Shown: positions 1 through 6,655, numbered from the stretch's first letter. The stretch: 6,867 nt of DNA from Spirochaetaceae bacterium (GCA_031257075.1 JAIRPM010000140.1:1-6867); one strand, 5' to 3'. Notes: generated by a model not told the origin, from the sequence alone. Made by a program: numbers and translations.

Positions 1-1463
1 GTTTCACCGGCTTCCACAGTAAACGACAGTCCTTTTAATACAGGCTCGCCTTTTTCGTAACTAAAATGTACATCTTTGAACTGAATGGCGCCGTTTATAG
101 TTTCCGGTACAGTGCGGCCCGTATCTGGAATTTCTTCGCTAATATCGAGCATCATAAAAACACGTTCCGCGCCGGCAAGCGCCGATTGAAGCATGGTATA
201 TTTTTCGGCAATATCCATTACCGGAGAATAAAACATAGCAAGCAGATTGATAAAGGCAATAAGAACGCCGATAGAAAGCGATAAATGCAGAACAAATATG
301 CTGCCGACGGCAATAACTACGGCTGTGGTAAGTATTGCTATAAATTCTACAGACGGCCGGAACAATCCAAGTATATATATTTCCCGAAGATTTGCCGAAA
401 GCAGGCTGAAATTAAGTTTATTGAATTCATGTACACTTTTTTCTTCAGCGCGAAAAAGTTGAACGATACGTATTCCAGAAAGATGTTCCGATAAATATGA
501 ATTGAGCGCCGATGTTGCTGCCCGCTGGTCGCGGAACGCCGCGCGCGCCTTTATGCGGCTGATAATGGTAACAACGAGTACCGGCGGCATGCAGAGTACA
601 GCAACCGCGGCGAGTTTTGGTGAAAGCGCAAAAAGCGTAATGAGTACGCCTATCATAATAGAAAAATCTTTCAAAAGCGCGGTAAGTACTGATGTAAAAA
701 ATTCGTTAATAGTTTCCACATCGCTGGTAAGCCGGCTTACAATCTGTCCCACAGGATGCCTTGCCAAAAAAGCCGGCGACTGCATCAGTGTTTTTTTGTA
801 TAATTGCAGGCGAATGTCTTTCATAATACGCTGACCTGCAAGGGATGAAAAATACGTCTGCAAAAATGCGGCAACAAACGCGGCTGCCAGCGCCGCAAAT
901 AAAACGAAAACAGTAACAGTAAGTGAATGGATGCTTCCTGATTTTATATGCAAACGCTGGGCAGAATTGAGTGTATCTAAATCAGACACACGAATACCCG
1001 TGTAAAGTCCATCACTGATAAAAAGATGTTTTGCGGCATCTTCGGGCGGAATGCCTCGGTAGACAAACCATTTTTCATCATGCAGTATCCCCTCGGAGCG
1101 CAATTCCTTTTCCGCCGCGCCGCTCAAATGCAGCCGGGAATCTTCATTTAAAAAAAAATTGCCGTCTATCAAAAGCCCGTCTTTTTTTTTGAGCGCGTCC
1201 AGTTCACCGCGTGTTTTTGCGCTCAAATACCGCCCTCGTTCCGCCGGTATTTCGCTGTCAAGCGCTATAAACCGGGCCAAGATGTGTTTGTCGATAAGGC
1301 GCTGTTCAAGAACAGGAACGGCAAGTTCGGCGGCTGTAGAAACGGCGAGCGCAAAAAAAACAAGAAAGACAAGATGCGCCTGCGGCCAAAGGTAAGCAAG
1401 AATGCGGCGCACCAAACTATTGTCGTAGTCTTTGACACAACCGGTCTCAAAACAGCCGTCCAC
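1..1463 (-). CDS. ABC exporter, fused permease-ATPase (MsbA/MDR type), 3' end cut by window edge
   Basis: This reading frame is open without interruption from 1463 to the left edge and gives 487 codons of an inner-membrane ABC exporter half-transporter. I read a first membrane helix at about residues 29-50, a second at 180-203, a third and fourth at about 262-305, and a fifth and sixth at about 370-420. Between helices 1 and 2 lies a hydrophilic stretch of roughly 130 residues, far longer than the short loop usual here. The family motifs HPVGQIVSRLTSDV (after helix 2) and ALAGAERVF (after helix 6) are clear. The ATPase domain begins with FKDVHFSYEKGEPVLKGLSF and the window ends at EAGET, just before Walker A. 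I chose GTG at 1463 because the next residues (DGCFETGCVKDYDNSL) look like the soluble N-terminus of such exporters; a stop lies 60 nt upstream at 1524-1526, no ATG lies between, and the ribosome site is weak. Substrate unknown. It is divergent from the RicT-like gene; heterodimer partners are often adjacent, but that would be outside the window. Confidence 0.9.
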   Translation of the reverse strand, partial: MDGCFETGCVKDYDNSLVRRILAYLWPQAHLVFLVFFALAVSTAAELAVPVLEQRLIDKHILARFIALDSEIPAERGRYLSAKTRGELDALKKKDGLLIDGNFFLNEDSRLHLSGAAEKELRSEGILHDEKWFVYRGIPPEDAAKHLFISDGLYTGIRVSDLDTLNSAQRLHIKSGSIHSLTVTVFVLFAALAAAFVAAFLQTYFSSLAGQRIMKDIRLQLYKKTLMQSPAFLARHPVGQIVSRLTSDVETINEFFTSVLTALLKDFSIMIGVLITLFALSPKLAAVAVLCMPPVLVVTIISRIKARAAFRDQRAATSALNSYLSEHLSGIRIVQLFRAEEKSVHEFNKLNFSLLSANLREIYILGLFRPSVEFIAILTTAVVIAVGSIFVLHLSLSIGVLIAFINLLAMFYSPVMDIAEKYTMLQSALAGAERVFMMLDISEEIPDTGRTVPETINGAIQFKDVHFSYEKGEPVLKGLSFTVEAGE

Positions 1464-1483
1464 AATGTTACTGTAGCCTAAAA

Positions 1484-1541
1484 ATGCCTTTCCAACTAGA
1501 GTAACGTTGATTTGGCGCAGCCTCTATGGTAAAAAAGGCAT
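1484..1541. repeat. 8-bp inverted repeat in the divergent spacer
   Basis: ATGCCTTT at 1484-1491 and AAAGGCAT at 1534-1541 are exact reverse complements 42 nt apart. They lie in the 87-nt spacer between the divergent ABC exporter and RicT-like genes, so each transcript would carry AAAGGCAT ahead of its start codon. The right-hand copy contains the only ribosome-site-like element (AAGG) before the ATG at 1551, at a spacing of 12 nt. It could be an operator for both genes or simply coincidence. I could not define a convincing promoter for either gene in this spacer. Confidence 0.3.
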
Positions 1542-1550
1542 CTATTCATT

Positions 1551-2540
1551 ATGCTAAAGACTATGAAAAACAACGAATTACAAGATGTTGAATTTGACGG
1601 AGATATTGAAAGTCTTGAAGACAAAGATGAAGGTATTGAGGATATAATCGAAGCGGTAGAAAGTTCTTCTATTGCGCCGGATATGCCCATCTACCATCTG
1701 CGACTGGCTTGTTCCGGTGAAAAATTTTACGCCGTTTACAAAGACGGGCAAATTGCCCCTAAATCTCAAGTGCTGGTACCTACGCGTTATGGCCGCGACC
1801 TTGCTATAGTTATGCGTCAAATCAAAAAAGACAGCCGTAAATTTCCCAAAATTGCATGGATTGAACGCCCTGCCTGCGAAGAAGATTTGGAACGGGCGCG
1901 GAATAATATAAAATATGAAGAAAAAGCACTGATTACATGCCGCGAAATGATAAACAATCATGGCCTCGACAAAGCGCCGCTTGAAATGAATCTTCTTGTC
2001 GCGCATTATCTTTTAGAAGAACCCAAAATTGTTTTTTTCTATACTGCCCAAAGACGTGTCGATTTCCGCGCTTTATTGAAAGATTTAATCGCGTATTTCA
2101 AGATGCGTATACAAATGCAGCAAATCCATTTTCGCAGCGCTCCGCGCATATATGGCGGCATTGGTATTTGCGGCAAGGAATACTGCTGCTGTACAATTTT
2201 AGACCGTATCAAACAGCCCATAGCCATTCATATGGCAAAAGACCAAAACCTTTCTATTAACGTAAATAAAATTTCAGGCCCCTGCGAAAAACTTCTCTGC
2301 TGCCTTTCCTATGAATGTGAATATTACAGAGAGCAGCTCAAATTTATGCCGCCAAAAGGACACAAACTCACATACCAGGGAAATTTATGGAAAGTTGTTG
2401 ATATAAACATTATTTTGGGTATGGTAACAATGGAAACAGAAGACGGCAAAAGAATGTCGCTGCCCAAAACGCAATTTGAAAAAAATGACAACCGCTGGTA
2501 TATAAAAAATCAGGGGCAAAACAAAAAATGGGACAAATAG
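1551..2540 (+). CDS. ricT: PSP1-domain protein, RicT/YaaT-like
   Basis: This 329-residue soluble protein carries a PSP1 domain. Residues 13-40 are a strongly acidic, probably disordered N-terminal tail. The recognisable core is the cysteine signature: GICGKEYCCC with C207, C212, C213 and C214, the segment HMAKDQNLSINVNKISGPC, then CEKLLCCLSYEC with C245, C250, C251 and C256. In Bacillus subtilis the relative RicT (YaaT) joins RicA and RicF in a complex that carries Fe-S clusters and aids RNase Y in mRNA maturation. By analogy this protein may bind a cluster and act in RNA processing, but no RicA or RicF gene is visible here and the role in this organism is inferred. The start could be ATG 1551 or ATG 1563 (MKNNELQ); AAGG at 1535-1538 favours 1551 at a long spacing. 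The stop is 1 nt before rdgB, so the two are probably translationally coupled. Confidence 0.88.
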   Translation: MLKTMKNNELQDVEFDGDIESLEDKDEGIEDIIEAVESSSIAPDMPIYHLRLACSGEKFYAVYKDGQIAPKSQVLVPTRYGRDLAIVMRQIKKDSRKFPKIAWIERPACEEDLERARNNIKYEEKALITCREMINNHGLDKAPLEMNLLVAHYLLEEPKIVFFYTAQRRVDFRALLKDLIAYFKMRIQMQQIHFRSAPRIYGGIGICGKEYCCCTILDRIKQPIAIHMAKDQNLSINVNKISGPCEKLLCCLSYECEYYREQLKFMPPKGHKLTYQGNLWKVVDINIILGMVTMETEDGKRMSLPKTQFEKNDNRWYIKNQGQNKKWDK

Positions 2541-2541
2541 A

Positions 2542-3219
2542 ATGGCGCTTTGGTTTGCATCAAACAATCCGCATAAGGCGGAAGAATTGCAGAGTATTTT
2601 CAATGACACGCTCATCCGGCTTGGCGTACCAATTTCTGATATACAAAAAAAGTACGTTCTTCGCCTGCCGGCGGCTTCTGGAATTCAATTTGACCCTGCG
2701 GAAACAGGCCTTACTTTTATGGAAAACGCCCTTCTGAAAGCACAGGCTTTGTACGCGCTTGTCCATGAACCGGTCATTGCCGATGATTCGGGGTTGTGTG
2801 TAGACGCTTTGAATGGCCTTCCGGGCATTTATTCAGCGCGTTACCGTGGTAACCATATTGATTACGCTTCAAACTGTAAAACGCCGGCGGTAAAACTGAA
2901 TGACGGTGAACGAAATGCGATTCTAATCCGTGAAATGGAAGGACAGCCCAATCGCCGCGCCCGTTTTGTATGCGCAATGGTATGTATCGGAGACGAAAAG
3001 CGGCGCTGGATGGAAGAAGGGACGCTGGAAGGACAGATAACAGAATACGGGCGCGGCACCGGCGGCTTTGGCTATGACCCGCTTCTTTTTTTGCCTGATT
3101 TTGGCAAAACCGTTGCCGAACTTGACGCGCATGAAAAAAACAACATAAGCCACCGCGCCCAGGCGGGAATAGCCATAGCCCGCCATCTGCCGGAGTTACC
3201 GCTCCATGAACCTTCCTGA
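2542..3219 (+). CDS. rdgB: XTP/dITP diphosphatase (RdgB/HAM1 family)
   Basis: This 225-residue cytoplasmic protein is a non-canonical purine NTP pyrophosphatase. It hydrolyses XTP, ITP and dITP to the monophosphate and pyrophosphate, keeping deaminated purines out of DNA and RNA. Family motifs appear in order: FASNNPHK at residues 5-12 (nucleotide-binding N-terminus), FMENALLKA at 59-67 with the metal-site glutamate E61, ADDSGL at 80-85 with the catalytic acidic pair D81/D82, LPGIYSARY at 93-101, GGFGYDP at 174-180 (base recognition) and EKNNISHR at 198-205. The length is slightly above the usual 190-200 residues, with extra sequence at residues 22-45 and around 110-130. The start follows the upstream stop by 1 nt and has GGGA at 2530-2533 as a ribosome site, spaced 8 nt and inside the previous gene. 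The last 14 nt overlap pth. No key residue is missing. Confidence 0.95.
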   Translation: MALWFASNNPHKAEELQSIFNDTLIRLGVPISDIQKKYVLRLPAASGIQFDPAETGLTFMENALLKAQALYALVHEPVIADDSGLCVDALNGLPGIYSARYRGNHIDYASNCKTPAVKLNDGERNAILIREMEGQPNRRARFVCAMVCIGDEKRRWMEEGTLEGQITEYGRGTGGFGYDPLLFLPDFGKTVAELDAHEKNNISHRAQAGIAIARHLPELPLHEPS

Positions 3220-3817
3220 AATAGCCGTTTTTTTGGGAAATCCGGGTGAACAATACCGGAATACACGGCATAATGCCGGCTGGCTGCTCGCGGAACGTAT
3301 TTCCGCGCTTCCGGCGCTTTCCTTAAACTGGGGGAAAAAATTCAAAGGCTCGTATACACCGGCCATGGTCAATTCCGCCAATGGGCAGCGGAAATGCCAT
3401 TTTCTGTTACCGGAAACCTTTATGAACAATTCAGGAGAGGCTGTGCAGGCAGCGCTCTTGTTTTTTAAGATAAAGCCGGAGTCTTTGCTCGTTGTTCACG
3501 ATGAATTGGAATTAAAACTAGGTCAGGCGGGATTCAAATTTGGCGGCGGACTTGGCGGTCATAACGGGCTGCGTTCGCTGGCAGCCTGTCTGGGAACACC
3601 TGATTTTTGGCGGCTGCGTTTAGGTATAGGCAGGCCGGGCGGCATAAAAGAAAAAGGCCAGGACATTACGTCATGGGTGCTTGGCCGTTTTACCAATGAA
3701 GAAACATCGCTCTTTAGCCTTGTCCTTGATACCGCCGCCGGCTCATTTCTCCAAGCGCTGGAGAGGGGGCCTCAAAGCCTCCTCCCCGAATGGAATAAAA
3801 AAACCGTGCTGCCCTAG
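3206..3817 (+). CDS. pth: Peptidyl-tRNA hydrolase
   Basis: This 203-residue cytoplasmic enzyme cleaves the ester bond of peptidyl-tRNAs that drop off the ribosome, freeing tRNA for reuse. The bacterial Pth signature is complete: FLGNPGEQYRNTRHNAG at residues 9-25 with N12 and catalytic H22, PETFMNNSGEAV at 69-80 with N74, VVHDELEL at 96-103 with D99, and FGGGLGGHNGLRS at 112-124 with H119 and N120. LGTPDFWRLRLGIGRPG follows at about 129-145. These match the residues known as N10, H20, N68, D93, H113 and N114 in the Escherichia coli enzyme. The gene starts inside rdgB in another frame, with GGAG at 3192-3195 spaced 10 nt from the ATG. That 14-nt overlap implies co-transcription and coupling. 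Its last codons and stop overlap the terminator of the convergent lipoprotein gene. Confidence 0.96.
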   Translation: MNLPEIAVFLGNPGEQYRNTRHNAGWLLAERISALPALSLNWGKKFKGSYTPAMVNSANGQRKCHFLLPETFMNNSGEAVQAALLFFKIKPESLLVVHDELELKLGQAGFKFGGGLGGHNGLRSLAACLGTPDFWRLRLGIGRPGGIKEKGQDITSWVLGRFTNEETSLFSLVLDTAAGSFLQALERGPQSLLPEWNKKTVLP

Positions 3818-3825
3818 CGCAACAC
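3797..3825 (-). terminator. Intrinsic terminator of the lipoprotein gene, overlapping the end of pth
   Basis: Reading the minus strand after the lipoprotein stop, GTGTTGC (3825-3819) pairs with GCAGCAC (3812-3806) as a 7-bp stem with one G-U pair and a 6-nt loop. Two Gs and then seven Ts (3803-3797) follow. It begins 5 nt past the stop codon, which is where a terminator would be expected. The stem and T tract lie in the last codons and stop of pth. On the plus strand the G-U position becomes an A-C mismatch and the tail is only TGATTTTA, so termination of pth by the same element would be weaker, though possible. Confidence 0.62.
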
Positions 3826-3830
3826 TGATT

Positions 3831-6533
3831 TTACGGAATATACTTGATTTTCAAAACGCCGTCACGGTTTTTGGCGCCTAATGGCCCTAGCCCGCCGGCG
3901 AAGGGGTCGGGAATGGGATGGGCATCCTGTGCGTTAAGCCCTTGATTGTCATTCCAAACATCATCAAGTTCGCTCATATAAGCATTGGTAAAAGAACATC
4001 CGCTGTAGTGATTTTGCACTGCTGTAACTCCGATAGGGTCGAGCGGAAGATTACAGCCAACTACTACCATAAAACCAGAAGATGATTTTTGGCTATACGA
4101 AACACATTTTTTGTTCGGATTAACATAATAGCCGGAAACATAACTGCTTCCGCCGCCGCCGCCCGCATTGGTGTTAGAACCGACCCAGCCATAACTACAT
4201 TCGCCGCCAAAATAGCCGCCGCCGCCGCCGCCGCGCCCGTTAGAACCCCAGCCTGCGCCGTAAGAGACATCGGCCGGAGTGCCGCCGATGCCGAAATTTT
4301 GCCCGCCGCGCCCGGAGCCGGGGAATTGGGAAGCGCCCGTCCAGTAGCCGTTTTTTTGTTCTGTAGGGCCATAGCCCGTTGCCGCGTTAATATCATTCAT
4401 TATTTGCGTCCAGTTGCCATGCGTTCTGCCGCCTTGAGCGACAAGTCCTCCAGCCGCTCCGGCTCTGCCGTTATTGTGGCCATAGCCGCCGCCGCCGCCG
4501 GCAACAAGGATGCGGTCAAGAAGCACCTGCCAATCCGACCATACGCCGCGGGTAAGGCTTACCGAAGTAGCGCCGCCGCCGGATTGCCCTGCTCCAAAAG
4601 CGCCGCCCAAACCGCCGCTGCCGCCGCCATTCCATGTCGCGGGGCCGGGCGCAAAACCTTGATGCGCCCATCCGCCTTCCCCGACATAGATGTAAACAAC
4701 ATTGGGACTGCTTATTGGCGTTGCGGGAGGCTGGGCATTCAACGGCGGTATCCACGGAACCGAGGCAGGGTCCATGTGAAGTTTGCCGGAAACTTTGGCC
4801 GGCTGTCCGCCAAAACCGTTGCCGCCCGAACCGTCGTAGTCTATACGATTGCCGCCGTAAGCGCCCCATGCGGAAAATTCATAATCGCCCGCTACCGGAG
4901 GCAAAAATGTCTGCGGCGAACCAGTTCCCGCCGTTGTGCCGTTATAGTAGTAGGTAATTTCATTATTTGCGGTAAATTTCTTTACGGTGATTTTATAAAT
5001 TCGTTCCGATGCGCCCGGCATGGTGTTTTCCAAGCCTCCGTTGGAAACGCTTATAGAAACAACCGCGTCATTACCGGCATCGAAGTTGTGTATGTAGAAA
5101 TTTCTATTGCCTTTGTTTTCTATATCCGCATTGGTTGCTGTAACGACCAACGTATCAGCCACAGTTACCGGCGCGATGGCAAATTCATTCTGGTCTTTGA
5201 GCAGCACCCATGTATAGGAAGTAATATTAGAACTAAAGCCAAATATGTTATTGGTAATATTCAAATTAGTTGAACTGGCGGGTATACCGGCTTTCAAACC
5301 GGTAAGCCTGGTATTCGATGTTACAAATTCTACAAAAATGACTACCTCAGAAGCCGGCATCGAAAAACTCGCGTAAACTTGGCTGTCGGTTTTAATTTTT
5401 TGACCGGTAGTATCCAGCGCGGCATTCGACCAAAGGAAGTCGAGTGTGTTTTTCTGCCCCAGCATACCCGGCGTTTGTTCAACATTTTCCTTATAGACAA
5501 GTTTGACACTTTCAGGGTTGAATGAGTAGCCTTGACTTGTGTTTGGCTGGAAAGAAACAGTTACGGTACGCTTGGGCCTTTCCGCGTATTTGGTAGTTGT
5601 AACAACACCTCCAATTATGTTTGTACTTCCGTCCAATTGCTTTATGTGTATACGATACGGTTTTATGTCTATTTGCACGGTAAATTCTACCGATATGCTT
5701 CCCGTCTTCTGACCGTCGATGATGCCGCCGGCGGATGCGGGCGGTTCTATGTAAATGGGAGTAGGAGGGTAGTTGTCTGCCGGTATCGTTTGCTGATTCA
5801 TTATGTCAGTGTACTTTTTATTGTCCACTAAATAATCCGAACTCTGCGCTATAATGGGAATACCGCCGGCCGCGAGGGTTTTTGCCTTGTACCATGCAAG
5901 GACTTCTAAACCTTGCGTATTGAAAGGTTCCAACCAGTCGTAAGTAAGTTTGTCCGGTTTTTTAAGGATTTCAAATGCGGCAAGGGGCTCGGTGCCTATC
6001 GCGGCGGCATCTCCAGCCGCATAAATCTCCAAACCGGTAAGATTCTTGTCAATAACGCCTGTTTGCGGATTGACATACTTGACAGGTATACTTGCATCCG
6101 CTTTGTAAACAATTTGGATTTGGTAAATGCCAAATTCTTCAAGTTTGGTGTTCGCTTTGGCTGTGCCGTCTTTTAACACGACAACGCTATAATCGCTGTT
6201 TTTAACAGTTTCTTTATCGCCGCCATTTTTGGGGACTCTAAGTACGGTAAACATGTTTTTGGGGTCTATCATGGCGTAGGCATCCGCCGAAAGCCTCTTT
6301 GCGGAATCCGGCGCATCAACGGATTCAAACCAACCGCCCCCTGCCAATTTATTTTCGGGGCGAGCCTCATCCCATCGTTCAAAAAGCGTGGTACGGGCAT
6401 GTACTTCCAGCGCCCTGCCGGTAAGAACCGGCGCAGGCGAGGTTTCCGGTGTGGGCGGGTCTTTGCATCCCACAAAGAAAAACACGGCTGCTAAAAGCGC
6501 GCCTGAAAACATTGAAATACCTTTTTTAGCCAT
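3831..6533 (-). CDS. Large multi-domain surface lipoprotein with ALK-type glycine-rich domain
   Basis: This 900-residue protein begins with a lipoprotein signal: charged AKKG, a hydrophobic core at 9-21 and lipobox FVGC with the lipidated cysteine at C23, then a proline-rich tether (24-36). Seen in order: an uncharacterised N-terminal region (40-185); an Ig-like stretch at about 188-215 (KLTYDWLEPFNTQGLEVLAWY); a divergent InlB-type repeat at about 290-405 containing SFSMPASEVVIFVEF; a cadherin-like beta-sandwich at about 408-520 (starting LTGLKAG, ending IYKITVKKF); and a glycine-rich domain from about 525 to the end. The last shows the PF12810-type elements YEFSAWGAYGG, VVYIYVGEGG, RILVAGGGGG, GGGGGGYFGG and GGGGGSSYVSGY, closing with DGVLKIKYIP. 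Exported, membrane-anchored and probably surface-exposed; adhesion or ligand binding is an inference, and no enzymatic motif was seen. It appears to be a single-gene transcript with its own promoter and terminator. The ATG at 6531-6533 is fixed by the signal peptide and a strong ribosome site. Confidence 0.9.
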   Translation of the reverse strand: MAKKGISMFSGALLAAVFFFVGCKDPPTPETSPAPVLTGRALEVHARTTLFERWDEARPENKLAGGGWFESVDAPDSAKRLSADAYAMIDPKNMFTVLRVPKNGGDKETVKNSDYSVVVLKDGTAKANTKLEEFGIYQIQIVYKADASIPVKYVNPQTGVIDKNLTGLEIYAAGDAAAIGTEPLAAFEILKKPDKLTYDWLEPFNTQGLEVLAWYKAKTLAAGGIPIIAQSSDYLVDNKKYTDIMNQQTIPADNYPPTPIYIEPPASAGGIIDGQKTGSISVEFTVQIDIKPYRIHIKQLDGSTNIIGGVVTTTKYAERPKRTVTVSFQPNTSQGYSFNPESVKLVYKENVEQTPGMLGQKNTLDFLWSNAALDTTGQKIKTDSQVYASFSMPASEVVIFVEFVTSNTRLTGLKAGIPASSTNLNITNNIFGFSSNITSYTWVLLKDQNEFAIAPVTVADTLVVTATNADIENKGNRNFYIHNFDAGNDAVVSISVSNGGLENTMPGASERIYKITVKKFTANNEITYYYNGTTAGTGSPQTFLPPVAGDYEFSAWGAYGGNRIDYDGSGGNGFGGQPAKVSGKLHMDPASVPWIPPLNAQPPATPISSPNVVYIYVGEGGWAHQGFAPGPATWNGGGSGGLGGAFGAGQSGGGATSVSLTRGVWSDWQVLLDRILVAGGGGGYGHNNGRAGAAGGLVAQGGRTHGNWTQIMNDINAATGYGPTEQKNGYWTGASQFPGSGRGGQNFGIGGTPADVSYGAGWGSNGRGGGGGGYFGGECSYGWVGSNTNAGGGGGSSYVSGYYVNPNKKCVSYSQKSSSGFMVVVGCNLPLDPIGVTAVQNHYSGCSFTNAYMSELDDVWNDNQGLNAQDAHPIPDPFAGGLGPLGAKNRDGVLKIKYIP
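4149..4499 (-). repeat. GCC/GGC trinucleotide tracts encoding polyglycine
   Basis: Three short runs of GCC on the plus strand (GGC codons on the minus strand) lie inside the lipoprotein gene: about 4149-4163 (residues 791-795), exactly six units at 4215-4232 (residues 768-773), and 4485-4499 (residues 679-683). All keep the reading frame, so gain or loss of units would only change the number of glycines. They explain the long alanine-rich open frame visible on the opposite strand. Confidence 0.7.
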
Positions 6534-6537
6534 TATA

Positions 6538-6544
6538 CTCCTCC
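6538..6544 (-). promoter_or_regulatory. Strong Shine-Dalgarno site of the lipoprotein gene
   Basis: GGAGGAG on the minus strand ends 4 nt before the ATG at 6533-6531 (7 nt from its GGAG core). It is the best ribosome binding site in the window and settles the start. It lies 8 nt downstream of the outer stem of the leader hairpin, so the hairpin does not hide it. Confidence 0.85.
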
Positions 6545-6552
6545 AATTCTAT

Positions 6553-6613
6553 CACTGATTCGCCATTCTTTAATTGTTAATGAATGACGAATTCTCGGTT
6601 GAACAAATCAGTG
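6553..6613 (-). promoter_or_regulatory. Nested hairpin in the lipoprotein mRNA leader
   Basis: An outer inverted repeat, CACTGATT (6553-6560) with AATCAGTG (6606-6613), encloses an inner one. ATTCGCCATTC (6558-6568) pairs with GAATGACGAAT (6582-6592), and after one A-A mismatch TTAA pairs with TTAA around a 3-nt loop at 6574-6576. The single imperfect position of the inner 11-bp arm (6563/6587) is a G-U pair in minus-strand RNA but a C-A mismatch in plus-strand RNA, which favours a role in the lipoprotein transcript. From the predicted promoter, the structure would begin about 4 nt after the transcription start and end 8 nt before the ribosome site. It may protect the 5' end or regulate translation. 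The arms overlap by three bases, so both stems cannot form in full at once. Confidence 0.55.
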
Positions 6614-6623
6614 CTTCTCTAAC

Positions 6624-6632
6624 AGTATACCA
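6624..6632 (-). promoter_or_regulatory. Extended -10 promoter for the lipoprotein gene
   Basis: On the minus strand TGGTATACT reads as an extended -10 (TG, one base, then TATACT, 5 of 6 matches to TATAAT). A run of nine Ts (6640-6632) precedes it. No -35 match is present at the expected place; the bases there form AACGTT. Transcription would start near 6617, giving a leader of about 84 nt. Confidence 0.5.
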
Positions 6633-6643
6633 AAAAAAAACTG

Positions 6644-6655
6644 GCTAACGTTGGC
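6644..6655. promoter_or_regulatory. Possible operator: imperfect 12-bp palindrome at the -35 position
   Basis: GCTAACGTTGGC is a dyad with five of six base pairs matched around the centre at 6649/6650. Its core AACGTT lies exactly 17 bp upstream of the -10 hexamer, where a -35 element would be. A regulator binding here could replace or block -35 contacts. It has no loop, so it is unlikely to be a terminator stem for the upstream gene despite the T tract that follows. Confidence 0.25.

Noticed and set aside
502..834. A 110-codon plus-strand open frame at 502-834
   Set aside because: It lies opposite the membrane domain of the ABC exporter, whose minus-strand translation gives continuous family motifs.
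1507..1535. A possible promoter (TTGATT, 17-bp spacer, TAAAAA) for the RicT-like gene
   Set aside because: The -10 matches only 4 of 6, and transcription would start downstream of the only candidate ribosome site, leaving a leader of about 9 nt.
1578..2006. A 142-codon minus-strand open frame opposite the RicT-like gene
   Set aside because: It has no family motifs and lies wholly opposite a well-supported PSP1 gene.
2774..3271. A 165-codon minus-strand open frame opposite rdgB
   Set aside because: It is the antisense shadow of rdgB, which has all expected catalytic motifs.
4089..5273. A 394-codon plus-strand open frame opposite the lipoprotein gene
   Set aside because: It is rich in alanine because it reads the complement of glycine codons; it shows no recognisable domain, and the minus-strand frame has a signal peptide, a strong ribosome site and clear domains.
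6531..6537. TATAAT-like sequence on the minus strand overlapping the lipoprotein start codon
   Set aside because: It spans the gap between the ribosome site and the ATG, so it cannot drive a transcript with that start.
6632..6655. A rho-independent terminator for the radical SAM-like gene (palindrome plus T9)
   Set aside because: The palindrome has no loop and contains a mismatch in the relevant RNA, so it cannot form a stable stem; the T tract fits better as promoter spacer.
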